A DNA stretch of 64,000 nucleotides, from assembly GCA_031286695.1 (NCBI GenBank), contig JAITTY010000006.1, positions 806,001-870,000 of the forward strand. Reading direction: 5' to 3'. The notes under the pieces were generated by a model. The model was not told the origin of the DNA. It searched no databases and saw only the letters and a program-made list of their open reading frames with translations. Each line of letters begins with the position of its first letter. The stretch's first letter is position 1. This DNA comes from Sphingobacterium sp. (GTDB lineage: Bacteria > Bacteroidota > Bacteroidia > Sphingobacteriales > Sphingobacteriaceae). Positions 17,641 to 28,867 of the stretch are shown piece by piece. Made by a program: the position numbers and the translations under genes.

Positions 17641-20600
17641 TTAAACCTGCTGTCTATTGGTTATTAATTCATCGTTATCATCATAGCTGTTTCCTTGGCG
17701 GCGTTCTTGAAGTCCTTGAAAAATGATATAGAGACCAGGAATAACAAAGACACCGAGTAATGTTCCAAATAGCATTCCGCCAATGGATCCAACCCCAATT
17801 GATTTGTTGCCGTTGGCACCAACTCCTGTTGAGAACAAAAGCGGAAGTAACCCAAAAATAAAAGCAAGTGATGTCATCAGGATTGGTCTGATCCGAATTT
17901 TGGCCCCCGCAACTGCGCTATCAAACAAGCTGAGCCCTTCTTTCCGTTTTTTTAGTGAAAATTCAACCATCAAAATTGCATTTTTTGCCAATAATCCAAT
18001 GAGCATGATCATACAGATCTGTACATATATGTTGTTATCTATACCAAAGAGCTTTGCAAAGACAAAAATACCACTAAGACCCACAGGCATTGAAAGTAAC
18101 ACAGCAAAAGGAAGTATGTAGCTTTCATAGAGTGCACTCAGCAGAAGATAGACAAAACAAATGCTCAAGCCGAAAATCAGGATAGCTTGTGCCCCTGTAC
18201 TTTGTTCTTCCTTGCTTATACCACTATATTCAAAACTATATCCCGCCGGTAAATAGGTTGCGGCTACTTCGTTTATAGCTTGCATGGCTTGTCCCGTGCT
18301 ATAGCCATTATTGGGTGAACCATTGACAGAAATAGCATTATACATGTTGAATCTGGCAATGGACGTAGGCCCATACACTTTATCAATATTGACATATTCT
18401 GTAATTGGGCTCATTTCTCCAGACCCTGTACGAACTTTTACATTGTTCATTTGATTAATGGTTCCACGGTAAGGATCATCTGCTTGAATTATAATTTGAT
18501 ACTGTTGTCCAAACTCATTGAAATTGTTGACGTAGGAGCTACCATAATATACGTTCATCAAATTGAGTATGATTAATGGTGAAATACCATTGTCTTCACA
18601 ACGAGCAACATTAACAGTGACCAGATATTGTGGGAAATTGGGGTTAAATGATGTCGCAGCATACTGAATTTCTGCACGATTATTTAAATGTTGAAGGAAA
18701 TTTTGGGCAATACTGAAAAATTCCGACACGTTATGGCCACCACGATCCTCAATCTGGAAAGTAAATCCGCCACTTGTTCCGAAGCCACTGATTGTGGGTT
18801 GTTGCATAAAATTGATGGATGCTCCCTGAATGAACTTGGTTTTCTGTGTGAGTTGCGCAATGATGTCTTTATCGCTTACCCCTGGCCTTTCGTTCCAAGG
18901 TTTCAGTCGTAGAATAAGCATTCCATAAGAACTACCACTTCCACCCAGGAAATTTTGACCCAATGTTGTCATTGTGGCCTGTACTTCGGGAATAGTATGG
19001 CTTATGCTATCAATTTGTTTGTTGATAAGTTGTACTCTTTCTTTTGTTGCTGCGGCAGGAAGAGTGACATTTACATAAACGGTACCCATGTCTTCGGCAG
19101 GAACAAAACTAGTTGGTACCGTCTTAATCATCACATAACATAAAAAGGCAAAGATGCTTACAAGAAGTAAGGTTAACCATTTACGGTTTATTAGAAATAT
19201 CGCTCCCGTGGTATATTTTTTAACCAGCTTGTCATAAGCATCATTAAAATGATGTTTTATTTTTTGAGCAAAGTTTATATTTTCACGCTCTTTCTGGGGT
19301 GGACGTAAGAACAATGCGGCTAAAGCTGGACTGAGCGTAAGTGCATTGATTGCCGAAATAATAATTGCAATGGCAAGGGTAATTCCGAATTGTTTATAAA
19401 ATACACCCGACGAACCGCCCAAAAATGTAACGGGTAGAAATACAGAAGCCATGACCAAAGTGATGGAAATAATGGCCGGAGCAATTTCCTGCATGGCATC
19501 AATTGCCGCCTTTCGAGGGGATGTATAACCGTTTTCTAGTTTACTGTGGACGGCCTCGACGACCACAACGGCATCGTCTACGACAATTCCAATAGCCAAT
19601 ACGAGTGCAAATAATGTGAGGAGGTTGAGGCTAAAACCGAAGAGATATAGAAAGAAAAATGTACCTATAATTGCAACTGGTACGGATACACCGTGAATGA
19701 TTGTCGATCGTACATCTTGTAAAAATAGAAGGATAACCAAGAATACTAAGATGAAACATTCAATAAGTGTATGAATGACTTTACTGATGCTTTCACTCAG
19801 AAAATTGTTGATGTTGACAAGTTCTAGTGTTTTGACTCCCGAAGGTAAATTTTTTGACGCTTCGGCCATCACTTTTTGTGCGCCAAGTATAACATTTTGA
19901 GCGTTCGAACCCGGTGTCTGACTGATAGAAATAGCAACGGCAGGGAAGCCATTGATTGTCGTAACACTGGTATACGTTTGTGTTCCCAGTTCAACTCTTG
20001 CAATATCTTTTAGATAAAGATATTGACCATTACCAATTGCTTTCACAATAACATTTTCAAATTCCTTGATAGACGTCAAGGTACCCCGGTAGGTGATGTC
20101 GTATTGGAAAGACTGTTGCCCGTTGTCACCTATTTTCCCGGGGGCAGCATTAAAGTTTTGTGCATTTAGTGCTGTAGTAATATCGGTAGGGATGAGGCCG
20201 TAAGCGGCCATTTTATCGGGCTGTAACCAGATACGCATTGCGTACGTCAATGCACCGCCGAATACATTCGCTCCACCAACCCCATCGGCTCGCTGCAGCT
20301 GAGGAACTAGATTGATTGCAGCATAATTCTGTAAAAATTTTTGGTCATATTGATTACTGGTGCTATAAAGACCTAGAATTAGCACATTGCTGTTTTGTTG
20401 CTTGCGTACTGTAACTCCCGCCTGCGTGACAGCCTGAGGTAATTTTGACAATACCGTACTGATGCGATTCTGAACATCGACGGCCGCTTGGTCGGGATCT
20501 CTACCCACGGAAAAATAAACACTGATACTTGCTGATCCTGTATTACTTGCGCTGGATGTCATATAGGCCATCCCCTCGACTCCATTAATTTGCTGTTCTA

Positions 20601-20793
20601 ACGGTACGATAACACTATTTATCAATGTTGTTGTATTGGCCCCAGGGTAAGATGCCGATACCTGTATGGTAGGAGGAGCGATATCAGGATATTGTGCGAC
20701 AGGAAGATTGCCGATTCCCAAAATGCCCAATACCATTATAATGACGGAGATGACTGTACTTAATACGGGTCGCCGGATGAAAATCTTTAACAT
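17641..20793 (-). CDS. RND multidrug efflux pump, inner-membrane subunit (AcrB/MexB, HAE1 family)
   Basis: This 1050-residue proton-driven transporter has the standard length for HAE1 pumps. It starts M-L-K-I-F-I-R-R-P-V-L-S and contains Y-P-D-I-A-P-P-T-I-Q-V-S-A-S-Y-P-G-A. The TM4 proton-relay pair D-D lies in V-V-D-D-A-V-V-V-V-E-A-V, and the TM10 Lys partner in E-F-S-L-K-K-R-K. The porter and docking loops are full length. Substrates cannot be predicted, but this family exports drugs, dyes and detergents. The start is 3 bp after the adaptor stop, so the operon reads adaptor, pump, outer-membrane factor. Confidence 0.95.
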   Translation of the reverse strand: MLKIFIRRPVLSTVISVIIMVLGILGIGNLPVAQYPDIAPPTIQVSASYPGANTTTLINSVIVPLEQQINGVEGMAYMTSSASNTGSASISVYFSVGRDPDQAAVDVQNRISTVLSKLPQAVTQAGVTVRKQQNSNVLILGLYSTSNQYDQKFLQNYAAINLVPQLQRADGVGGANVFGGALTYAMRIWLQPDKMAAYGLIPTDITTALNAQNFNAAPGKIGDNGQQSFQYDITYRGTLTSIKEFENVIVKAIGNGQYLYLKDIARVELGTQTYTSVTTINGFPAVAISISQTPGSNAQNVILGAQKVMAEASKNLPSGVKTLELVNINNFLSESISKVIHTLIECFILVFLVILLFLQDVRSTIIHGVSVPVAIIGTFFFLYLFGFSLNLLTLFALVLAIGIVVDDAVVVVEAVHSKLENGYTSPRKAAIDAMQEIAPAIISITLVMASVFLPVTFLGGSSGVFYKQFGITLAIAIIISAINALTLSPALAALFLRPPQKERENINFAQKIKHHFNDAYDKLVKKYTTGAIFLINRKWLTLLLVSIFAFLCYVMIKTVPTSFVPAEDMGTVYVNVTLPAAATKERVQLINKQIDSISHTIPEVQATMTTLGQNFLGGSGSSYGMLILRLKPWNERPGVSDKDIIAQLTQKTKFIQGASINFMQQPTISGFGTSGGFTFQIEDRGGHNVSEFFSIAQNFLQHLNNRAEIQYAATSFNPNFPQYLVTVNVARCEDNGISPLIILNLMNVYYGSSYVNNFNEFGQQYQIIIQADDPYRGTINQMNNVKVRTGSGEMSPITEYVNIDKVYGPTSIARFNMYNAISVNGSPNNGYSTGQAMQAINEVAATYLPAGYSFEYSGISKEEQSTGAQAILIFGLSICFVYLLLSALYESYILPFAVLLSMPVGLSGIFVFAKLFGIDNNIYVQICMIMLIGLLAKNAILMVEFSLKKRKEGLSLFDSAVAGAKIRIRPILMTSLAFIFGLLPLLFSTGVGANGNKSIGVGSIGGMLFGTLLGVFVIPGLYIIFQGLQERRQGNSYDDNDELITNRQQV

Positions 20794-20796
20794 AGA

Positions 20797-21948
20797 CTAC
20801 GGATTAGAAGTATTCATACTACGATATATACTATCTGTATTAGTTGTCAAGGGATTTATTTTGGTACTGTCACTGATATTTAATCCATTCAATAACAATC
20901 GATCACCATTTTTAACACCGTTGGTGATGACCACAAAATTTCCATCATTGGTAGGAGATGTATTGACGACGGTACTAAATACCCTGTTGTCCTTATTGAT
21001 TTTGTAAACAAACGATTTGTCCTGTAATTGATAGACAGCGGTCTGCGGGACAAGTATTGCGTTCTGAAGATCTTTAGGAATGCGTATTGTAGCGCTAGCG
21101 CCATTAGAAATTAATCCCATGCTATTTGAAAAAGTTGCCTTGAATGTAGCTGTTCCGGTGCTTGTTTCAACTCCACCACTAGCCGGCTCCAATTTTCCCT
21201 TGATTGGGTAGACCATGCCATTAGCTAATACCAAAGAGACCGGCGGTATATGCGCCAATTTATCAGATAGTGTTTGTCCTGCCGTATTTTCCATAAAAGA
21301 TAGTAGTTGTTTTTCACTGACAGAGAAATAGGCAAATACATTGTTCGTGCTGGAAAGGGTTGTTAAGGGATCTGAAGCTGTGTTACTAATCAAGGCTCCG
21401 ATTTTATAGGGTATTAGTCCTATAGTTCCGTTTTGTGGACTACGGATGTAGGTGTATCCTTGGTTGGTTTGGGCATTTGCCAAAGTAGCTTCGGCCTGTG
21501 CAAGTGACGCCTGTTGGGATTGTAGATTGTATTGGGCTGCGTCAAGTTCGTATTTGCTAACAATATCCTGTTCAACCAAAGGTTTGACCTTTTCCACATT
21601 CATACGAGCCGTGTTGACATTTGCCTCAGCAATTTTAATGGCCGCGCGAGCAGTAATGATATCTTGGTCATATTGGGGGTTTTTAATTCGAAATAACAGT
21701 TGCCCTTTTACTACAGTAGCACCCTCTGGAACATAAATATCTTGTAGGTAACCTGAAACCATTGGTTTTATCTCCACAACATTTTCCCCTTGTATTGAAG
21801 CCGGAAACTCGTTGTAAATGGTCACTTGTTTAGGAACAAGATGGAGTACCTGATAACTTGAAATGGCTTTATCTTTAATTTCCTTTTTCTTTTGTGTACA
21901 GGACTGCAAGAAAAAAAGGATCAAAAGTGATGAAAAATAGCGGGTCAT
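20797..21948 (-). CDS. RND efflux periplasmic adaptor lipoprotein (AcrA/MexA family)
   Basis: This 383-residue membrane fusion protein has a lipobox L-Q-S-C (Cys17). The lipoyl half-motifs flank a coiled-coil hairpin (about 85-165, A-A-I-K-I-A-E-A-N-V-N-T-A), followed by beta-barrel and membrane-proximal domains. S-G-Y-L-Q-D-I-Y-V and Y-I-R-S-P-Q-N-G-T-I are family-typical. It bridges pump and channel. It is the first gene of the operon, and no TetR or other local regulator is encoded beside it. The 229-bp region upstream (21949-22177) contains no gene I can support. Confidence 0.93.
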   Translation of the reverse strand: MTRYFSSLLILFFLQSCTQKKKEIKDKAISSYQVLHLVPKQVTIYNEFPASIQGENVVEIKPMVSGYLQDIYVPEGATVVKGQLLFRIKNPQYDQDIITARAAIKIAEANVNTARMNVEKVKPLVEQDIVSKYELDAAQYNLQSQQASLAQAEATLANAQTNQGYTYIRSPQNGTIGLIPYKIGALISNTASDPLTTLSSTNNVFAYFSVSEKQLLSFMENTAGQTLSDKLAHIPPVSLVLANGMVYPIKGKLEPASGGVETSTGTATFKATFSNSMGLISNGASATIRIPKDLQNAILVPQTAVYQLQDKSFVYKINKDNRVFSTVVNTSPTNDGNFVVITNGVKNGDRLLLNGLNISDSTKINPLTTNTDSIYRSMNTSNP

Positions 21949-22177
21949 AAAATATGTCTAAGTAATTAGATTTTTTAACTTACTTCTCAATTTTCAACTA
22001 ATCTATAACGGCTTTTGCTATTAATCAGCTTATCGTATCATCTGTCATCTCCAATACTGAATGATCAAAAGGCAATGAGCGCATACATTATTAAGCATAA
22101 TATCTTTATTACGATAAAGTTTTAAGTTTTTAAAAATATAACCAGAACTATGTCAGTTAGATGCAATAGTAGGAGAG

Positions 22178-22762
22178 CTATTCAGTTCTTTTAAGTTTTT
22201 TATTCAGTTGTTCTTTGCCAAACCGCCAAAAGAAGTAGAACAAGCCTATAACAACTATAATGGCCATAAACGGCACAAATATGGCAAGTATGGTCAAAAT
22301 AGTAGAACCGATGGTTTCCATTGTCGAGATCATAAAATTACCAAAACCTGCCGTTCCGATAGAAGAGGCGGCTCGGGTGCCTGCCAGGGCCGTGCTGATG
22401 GTTGCGGCGGTTCCACCTCCGGCTATAATTGCCATGGCCCAAAGGACAAACGGTGAAATATCTGTAAACTGCATGGCAAAAAGTAAGGTACCTGCTAGGG
22501 TTGCTAAGGGAATAGATAGACTGTCCAATATATTGTCAATAAAAGGGATGTAGTATCCCGCTGTTTCCAAAATCATGGCTACACTTGTTGCTGCTAAAAC
22601 ACGCGTTGAGCCCGCCCAAGCCAATTCGTTGCCAACTTGGAACAGTTCCAGCCGACAGCCAAGGCTTAATAAAAATAAGGGCATGAAAATCCGGAAGCCG
22701 GTGGCTGCCGCCAGACTCACGCCTATAAATGCACTCACCAAAAATGTAGAAAGTTCACTCAT
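22178..22762 (-). CDS. DUF4126 membrane protein
   Basis: The start is set at ATG 22762 (M-S-E-L-S-T-F), giving 194 residues; a longer open frame adds an implausible N-terminus. Six or so hydrophobic segments are present. The segments A-A-T-G-F-R-I-F-M-P-L-F and A-G-G-G-T-A-A-T-I-S-T-A-L-A-G-T-R are characteristic of DUF4126, a family of inner-membrane proteins without assigned function. It is transcribed alone, divergent from katG with 266 bp between the starts. Confidence 0.8.
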   Translation of the reverse strand: MSELSTFLVSAFIGVSLAAATGFRIFMPLFLLSLGCRLELFQVGNELAWAGSTRVLAATSVAMILETAGYYIPFIDNILDSLSIPLATLAGTLLFAMQFTDISPFVLWAMAIIAGGGTAATISTALAGTRAASSIGTAGFGNFMISTMETIGSTILTILAIFVPFMAIIVVIGLFYFFWRFGKEQLNKKLKRTE

Positions 22763-22876
22763 GGCCAATATTTTTTGATACAACCTAATTGTAGAATAAT
22801 AAAAGAATGGCTTTTGTTTTAGCAACACCAAAAATCGTTATTTTCTGGAGTCTCATTAAAAGATGATTTTCAGTAT

Positions 22877-22909
22877 TTTGTATAATTGTCTTTTGTGGAT
22901 ATAGATTTT
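22877..22909 (+). promoter_or_regulatory. Predicted katG promoter
   Basis: TTTG at 22877-22880 and TAGATTTT at 22902-22909 (7 of 8 matches to TAnnTTTG) are separated by 21 bp, the expected Bacteroidota spacing. The predicted transcript start is near 22916, leaving a leader of about 110 nt before katG. Confidence 0.45.
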
Positions 22910-22917
22910 GGTTATAG

Positions 22918-25308
<2,391 letters not shown>

Positions 25309-25328
25309 TGAATAAAAATTAAGCTTTC

Positions 25329-25361
25329 AAGAAGCCAGTCTCATATCGAGGCTGGCTTCTT
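25329..25361 (+). terminator. Hairpin terminator after katG
   Basis: AAGAAGCCAG (25329-25338) and CTGGCTTCTT (25352-25361) form a perfect 10-bp stem with a 13-nt loop. The stem itself ends in T-rich sequence. The rest of the 304-bp gap (25309-25612) is AT-rich and holds the 18-bp repeat at 25521. Confidence 0.7.
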
Positions 25362-25520
25362 ACGATTTTGCTATATGAGAAAATATCTTGTATTTAGCTG
25401 CGACAGAAAATACCCAATTTTTACCTCTAATATCATTTTAATCTCACCTTAACCAAATTTTAATTTAATATATAAAGAATTAGGGAATTTTCTTTGGGTG
25501 TTTCCTATTTTGTGAAATAA

Positions 25521-25538
25521 AATTCAAGATTTGTGCTA
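25521..25538 (+). repeat. 18-bp exact repeat, copy 1 (candidate regulatory element)
   Basis: AATTCAAGATTTGTGCTA here is identical to 33957-33974. A TTTG lies 13 bp before the AAGATTTG core in both copies. AAGATTTG itself matches TAnnTTTG at 7 of 8 positions, so the motif may contain the -7 element of a shared promoter. Each copy lies 50-75 bp before a small exported-protein gene that opens a nickel or urease gene block. Confidence 0.5.
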
Positions 25539-25612
25539 CTTTTTCTTCTTTGATCGGTAGTAACTTTGTATTGGTCTCAAAGGAATCTTTGATACTTTGT
25601 TAGGTTAAAGCT

Positions 25613-26014
25613 ATGTGGAAGCACTTTATTTTTCTATTTGCAGTACTGTTGTTATCATTTAAGAATTTAAATGCAAACAGTCTTGTACTGAAAAGTGATA
25701 GTGTCGAATCCCAGTTTTTATCCTCCAAAAATACGTCAAAACATGCGGACCATTTGCGCATCATCCATTTTTCAAACGATCATATTCAATTTTCTTCGCT
25801 CCACCCATCGCTTCAATCCCTTGTTGCCGAAATGGACGTGGAAGTGGCACAAGATTGGTTGATGGACCGTTGGTTGGTTACGGTTGATTTGCTTTGGCAT
25901 GAACTACTGCCATCCCCGCAACAGAAAGATTATCGGTATGAACATACCCTAGATCTAGAGCCTATACCCATAGCTCGATTTTTGCTGTTTGAGCAAATCA
26001 AAATTCCATGCTAA
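25613..26014 (+). CDS. Small exported His-containing protein upstream of hypA
   Basis: This 133-residue protein was not assigned to a family. An N-terminal hydrophobic segment (about 5-20) looks like a signal peptide or anchor. The remainder carries eight His residues in all, some clustered (K-H-A-D-H, N-D-H), and ends A-R-F-L-L-F-E-Q-I-K-I-P-C. That tail resembles the end of the protein encoded at 34024 (Y-I-L-F-Q-S-L-K-I-P-F-L-G). It lies 82 bp upstream of hypA and downstream of copy 1 of the 18-bp repeat. A periplasmic metal-binding or sensing role is a guess from context. Confidence 0.6.
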   Translation: MWKHFIFLFAVLLLSFKNLNANSLVLKSDSVESQFLSSKNTSKHADHLRIIHFSNDHIQFSSLHPSLQSLVAEMDVEVAQDWLMDRWLVTVDLLWHELLPSPQQKDYRYEHTLDLEPIPIARFLLFEQIKIPC

Positions 26015-26096
26015 AGCATACGCTTTTCTTCACATCATACAGGCAAAGAAAGCTTTCATTTCTTTTCTAAATTTATTTATTTCTTAAAATATACCA

Positions 26097-26441
26097 ATGC
26101 ACGAGCTAAGTATAGTAAAGGATATTTTTGATACTTTGACCTCGCATTATGAGGCTAGGGTGGATGATATTCAAAAAATTCAAGTTACAGCAGGATTGTT
26201 GTCCAACGTCCAGCCTGTATTGATCCAAAATGCATTTGATGCTTTTATTGCTGAAAATACGCAATACCAAGATATGGAAATGGAGGTCGTGGTCAACGAT
26301 ATCATTGCATATTGTGAACATTGTCAGAAAAATTTCCCGGTTCATTTTCATCGATTTGTCTGTGACTGCGGACAACCTTCTAGTACAATTGTTCAAGGGA
26401 ATGAACTCTATATATCAAAAGTAATTTTTAATCAAGACTAA
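26097..26441 (+). CDS. hypA: Nickel metallochaperone HypA
   Basis: This 114-residue protein begins M-H-E-L-S-I-V, the invariant HypA start, with H2 as the nickel ligand. The zinc-binding site is visible as C73/C76 (C-E-H-C) and C89/C91 (C-D-C-G). The second pair is spaced C-x-C rather than the usual C-x-x-C, a small deviation. HypA delivers nickel with HypB to NiFe hydrogenase and, in Helicobacter pylori, to urease. No hydrogenase gene is present in this window and a urease cluster follows, so urease is the likely client here. Confidence 0.93.
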   Translation: MHELSIVKDIFDTLTSHYEARVDDIQKIQVTAGLLSNVQPVLIQNAFDAFIAENTQYQDMEMEVVVNDIIAYCEHCQKNFPVHFHRFVCDCGQPSSTIVQGNELYISKVIFNQD

Positions 26442-26453
26442 AAATCGTTTATC

Positions 26454-27182
26454 ATGTCAGACAATACTTCAAATCCTAAAAGTTTAGGTAACCGTGTAGG
26501 TTCGGTTCAATGTGAAAATACAACGCTACATTTATTAAAGGCAAATGATTTTGTCGCAAAAGCCATCCGCGATAGACTGAAAGATGTTTGTGTAATTAAC
26601 GTGTGTTCTTCTCCGGGTTCGGGTAAAACAACTTTGATGCAAGAGACGGGAAAACGTTTGGCAAAAGATTTGAATATCGCTGTTTTGGTAGGTGATCCGG
26701 AAACTGAACGTGATGCGGTTCGTATGCGTGAGGTAGGCATTAATGCATTGCAGATTGTTACTGGCGGAATGTGTCATATTGAGGCACAAATGATCTTACA
26801 AGCTCTGGATCATATCGATATCGAAGGAATAGACCTGTTGTTTATTGAGAACGTCGGGAATTTATTGTGTCCATCAGCGTTTGATTTGGGGGAAGATTAC
26901 CGCGTGACCTTATTGGCGACGACAGAAGGTGACGATAAACCAAAAAAATACCCACGTATGTTTTTAACAAGCGAATTGATGTTGGTTTCCAAAGCTGATT
27001 TATTACCATATGTACCTTTCTCGGTAGATGCGGTAACGAAAGATGCACGCGAGGTGAACCCCAATTTGGAAGTTATTACAATCAGTACATTGAATGGAGA
27101 CGGACTGGATAGCTGGTGTGATTGGTTGAAAGAAAGAGTTCAAGCAAAAAAAGAACAGTATAAAGCGCTTGAAGCTAAATAA
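26454..27182 (+). CDS. hypB: Nickel-delivery GTPase HypB
   Basis: This 242-residue SIMIBI GTPase starts 12 bp after hypA. The P-loop S-P-G-S-G-K-T-T lies at 53-60. The G-domain metal site is retained: C107-H108 (G-M-C-H) and C139 (L-L-C-P). The N-terminal C-x-x-C-G-C high-affinity nickel motif of E. coli HypB and the His-rich tract of other HypB proteins are both absent, so it probably does not store nickel. It hydrolyses GTP to drive nickel release to the target enzyme. Its partner is HypA. Confidence 0.93.
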   Translation: MSDNTSNPKSLGNRVGSVQCENTTLHLLKANDFVAKAIRDRLKDVCVINVCSSPGSGKTTLMQETGKRLAKDLNIAVLVGDPETERDAVRMREVGINALQIVTGGMCHIEAQMILQALDHIDIEGIDLLFIENVGNLLCPSAFDLGEDYRVTLLATTEGDDKPKKYPRMFLTSELMLVSKADLLPYVPFSVDAVTKDAREVNPNLEVITISTLNGDGLDSWCDWLKERVQAKKEQYKALEAK

Positions 27183-27202
27183 TAGACGATAAATGTGATT
27201 GT

Positions 27203-27237
27203 CAGTATAACAGTGATCCATATTCATTGTTATGCTG
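27203..27237 (+). terminator. Long hairpin after hypB, probable terminator
   Basis: A 14-bp stem with two G-T wobbles (27203-27216 with 27224-27237) closes a 7-nt loop and is followed by TCTTT. It would separate the hypAB transcript from the nickel importer genes that begin at 27335. Confidence 0.55.
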
Positions 27238-27334
27238 TCTTTCGATTTAGAAATATCCTGTTTAGGCGATATAAACAGCGTAGAGAAAAGTCTTATGTCT
27301 GTGAATGACGCGAGAATAAAAGAGATTTACAAAA

Positions 27335-27865
27335 ATGAATGAACTGCCGCTTCCAATAGATAAAATCATAGCAAACTATGCGTTTGCCTCTACTGAGGTC
27401 GATCAAGTGCAACTTGAATGGTACGAAGTCCATAAGAGACGTTTAACACGCCATACTACCGGTGGAAAATCTATTCTTATGCAATTGGAGCAAGGAGCTG
27501 AATGGCACCATGGCGACGCTTTATTTCATCAGGAAACTTTGCAAGCGATCTTGGTTGTCAAGCCCTCGTTGACAATAAGATTCAATCCAACAGATTTGGT
27601 GCAGCTTGCAGATTTCGGTTATTTCATTGGAAACAGACATCTGCCAATATTCAACATTGCATCGGAAGGATCCCTTCGTTTGCCTTATGATGGGAGGCTA
27701 TATGAACAGGTGTTAGCAAAATATGGAGCTTCGATCCAGTTGGAAGAGGCGTTGTTGCTGTCTGAAGATTTAATTCGTCAACAGGCAAAAACGAAGATGA
27801 GCCCTGATGTAAAGGCAATAGACGAGCATACTGGCCTGAGTGAGCAAGTCATAAATGATAATTAA
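27335..27865 (+). CDS. UreE-like nickel chaperone (first of two paralogues)
   Basis: This 176-residue protein has the UreE fold signature: E-W-Y-E-V-H-K-R-R-L-T-R near residues 28-39, a H-H-G-D-A-L-F segment in the peptide-binding domain, and G-N-R-H-L-P with H102, equivalent to the dimer-interface nickel ligand of Klebsiella UreE. No His-rich tail is present. Its stop codon abuts the ATG of the importer lipoprotein gene, so it is cotranscribed with a transporter rather than with ureF/G/D. A second UreE is encoded at 37757. It may pick up incoming nickel at the permease; that is inference. Confidence 0.8.
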   Translation: MNELPLPIDKIIANYAFASTEVDQVQLEWYEVHKRRLTRHTTGGKSILMQLEQGAEWHHGDALFHQETLQAILVVKPSLTIRFNPTDLVQLADFGYFIGNRHLPIFNIASEGSLRLPYDGRLYEQVLAKYGASIQLEEALLLSEDLIRQQAKTKMSPDVKAIDEHTGLSEQVINDN

Positions 27866-28867
27866 ATGAAAGTGAATCGTGTTATGCCCCCAATGCTTTT
27901 GTTGTTGTGCTTCTTATTTGGCGCCTGTCAAAATCAGCAATCAGGAGGTCTTAATGATCGTGTAAAGGCGATTGATAGTCGAGGTAAGGAAGTTAGTTTG
28001 CAGCAGACTGCAAAGCGTGTCGTTGTACTATTCCCTTCGCTTGTTGATGAAGTGTATATGTTGGGTGCTGGAAATAGCCTTGTTGGGATTCCCGAGCAAG
28101 TTTATCAGATGGAAGATACTTACACCTTTTTATCGAAATTAGACCCTCGAATAGCAAAAAAATCAATCGCAACGCCAACTTTCGGTGGACAAGCCAATAA
28201 TGTAGAAAGCATTGTGGGGCTGAACCCTGATCTCGTGCTGACATTCAATACAGACCAGGATAATATTTCCCAATTAGAAAGCCTGGGAATTCCGGTGTTT
28301 ACTTTTTCATCCCAAGATGAAAAAAGTATTTTTAGTGAACTGATTGGAATGGGAACATTGTTGGGCAAGAAACAGCGTGCTGAAGAGATTGTTGAATTCG
28401 TTTCAACGGAGATCAAAAAAATGACTGTTCCTAAGGATCAAAAACAAAAGAAGGTTTATTACGCCTGGTCTAAAGGGCGTGTTCTTTCCACATCCGGTCG
28501 CGGTAGTTTGATTGATATGGCGATCCGTCTTTCTGGGGCAGCTAATGCCTGTCCGCTGGAAATGGAAGCTCCAAATGTCGGTGCAGAAACCATCTATAAA
28601 TGGAACCCTGATCTCATTATTCTTTGGAATTCAAAATTGACAGATGTCTACAATCTAAAGGAACTCGCAGCTTTGCCAGCTGTGAAAAATAAACAGGTGT
28701 TTGTGATGTCGCCTTCATTTCCATTCGATCCGCATACGGTAAAATTTATGCTGTTTGCAAAGCAGGTACGGCATTGGTGTTTTTCGGATTATACCAAACA
28801 ACAACTTGATCAGGATATGACGGTAGCTTTTGAAAAACTTTACGGTAAAGCAGGACTACTTCAATGA
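27866..28867 (+). CDS. Periplasmic binding lipoprotein of BtuF/FecB/CeuE type (probable nickel or metallophore uptake)
   Basis: This 333-residue protein has a lipobox F-G-A-C (Cys21). The mature part is a class III substrate-binding protein: A-K-R-V-V-V-L-F-P-S, then G-L-N-P-D-L-V-L-T-F and a second lobe after a long helix, with W-N-P-D-L-I-I-L-W-N. The family binds ferric siderophores, cobalamin, haem or nickel complexes. The gene is flanked by a UreE-like gene with no gap and by its permease with a 4-bp overlap. Nickel or a nickel chelate is therefore favoured over iron or B12, but sequence alone does not prove it. Confidence 0.85.
   Translation: MKVNRVMPPMLLLLCFLFGACQNQQSGGLNDRVKAIDSRGKEVSLQQTAKRVVVLFPSLVDEVYMLGAGNSLVGIPEQVYQMEDTYTFLSKLDPRIAKKSIATPTFGGQANNVESIVGLNPDLVLTFNTDQDNISQLESLGIPVFTFSSQDEKSIFSELIGMGTLLGKKQRAEEIVEFVSTEIKKMTVPKDQKQKKVYYAWSKGRVLSTSGRGSLIDMAIRLSGAANACPLEMEAPNVGAETIYKWNPDLIILWNSKLTDVYNLKELAALPAVKNKQVFVMSPSFPFDPHTVKFMLFAKQVRHWCFSDYTKQQLDQDMTVAFEKLYGKAGLLQ

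Noticed and set aside
25590..25612. TACTTTG just before the gene at 25613 as a -7 element
   Set aside because: It has only one base where two are expected and would leave a leader of about 6 nt; the 18-bp repeat upstream is a better candidate.
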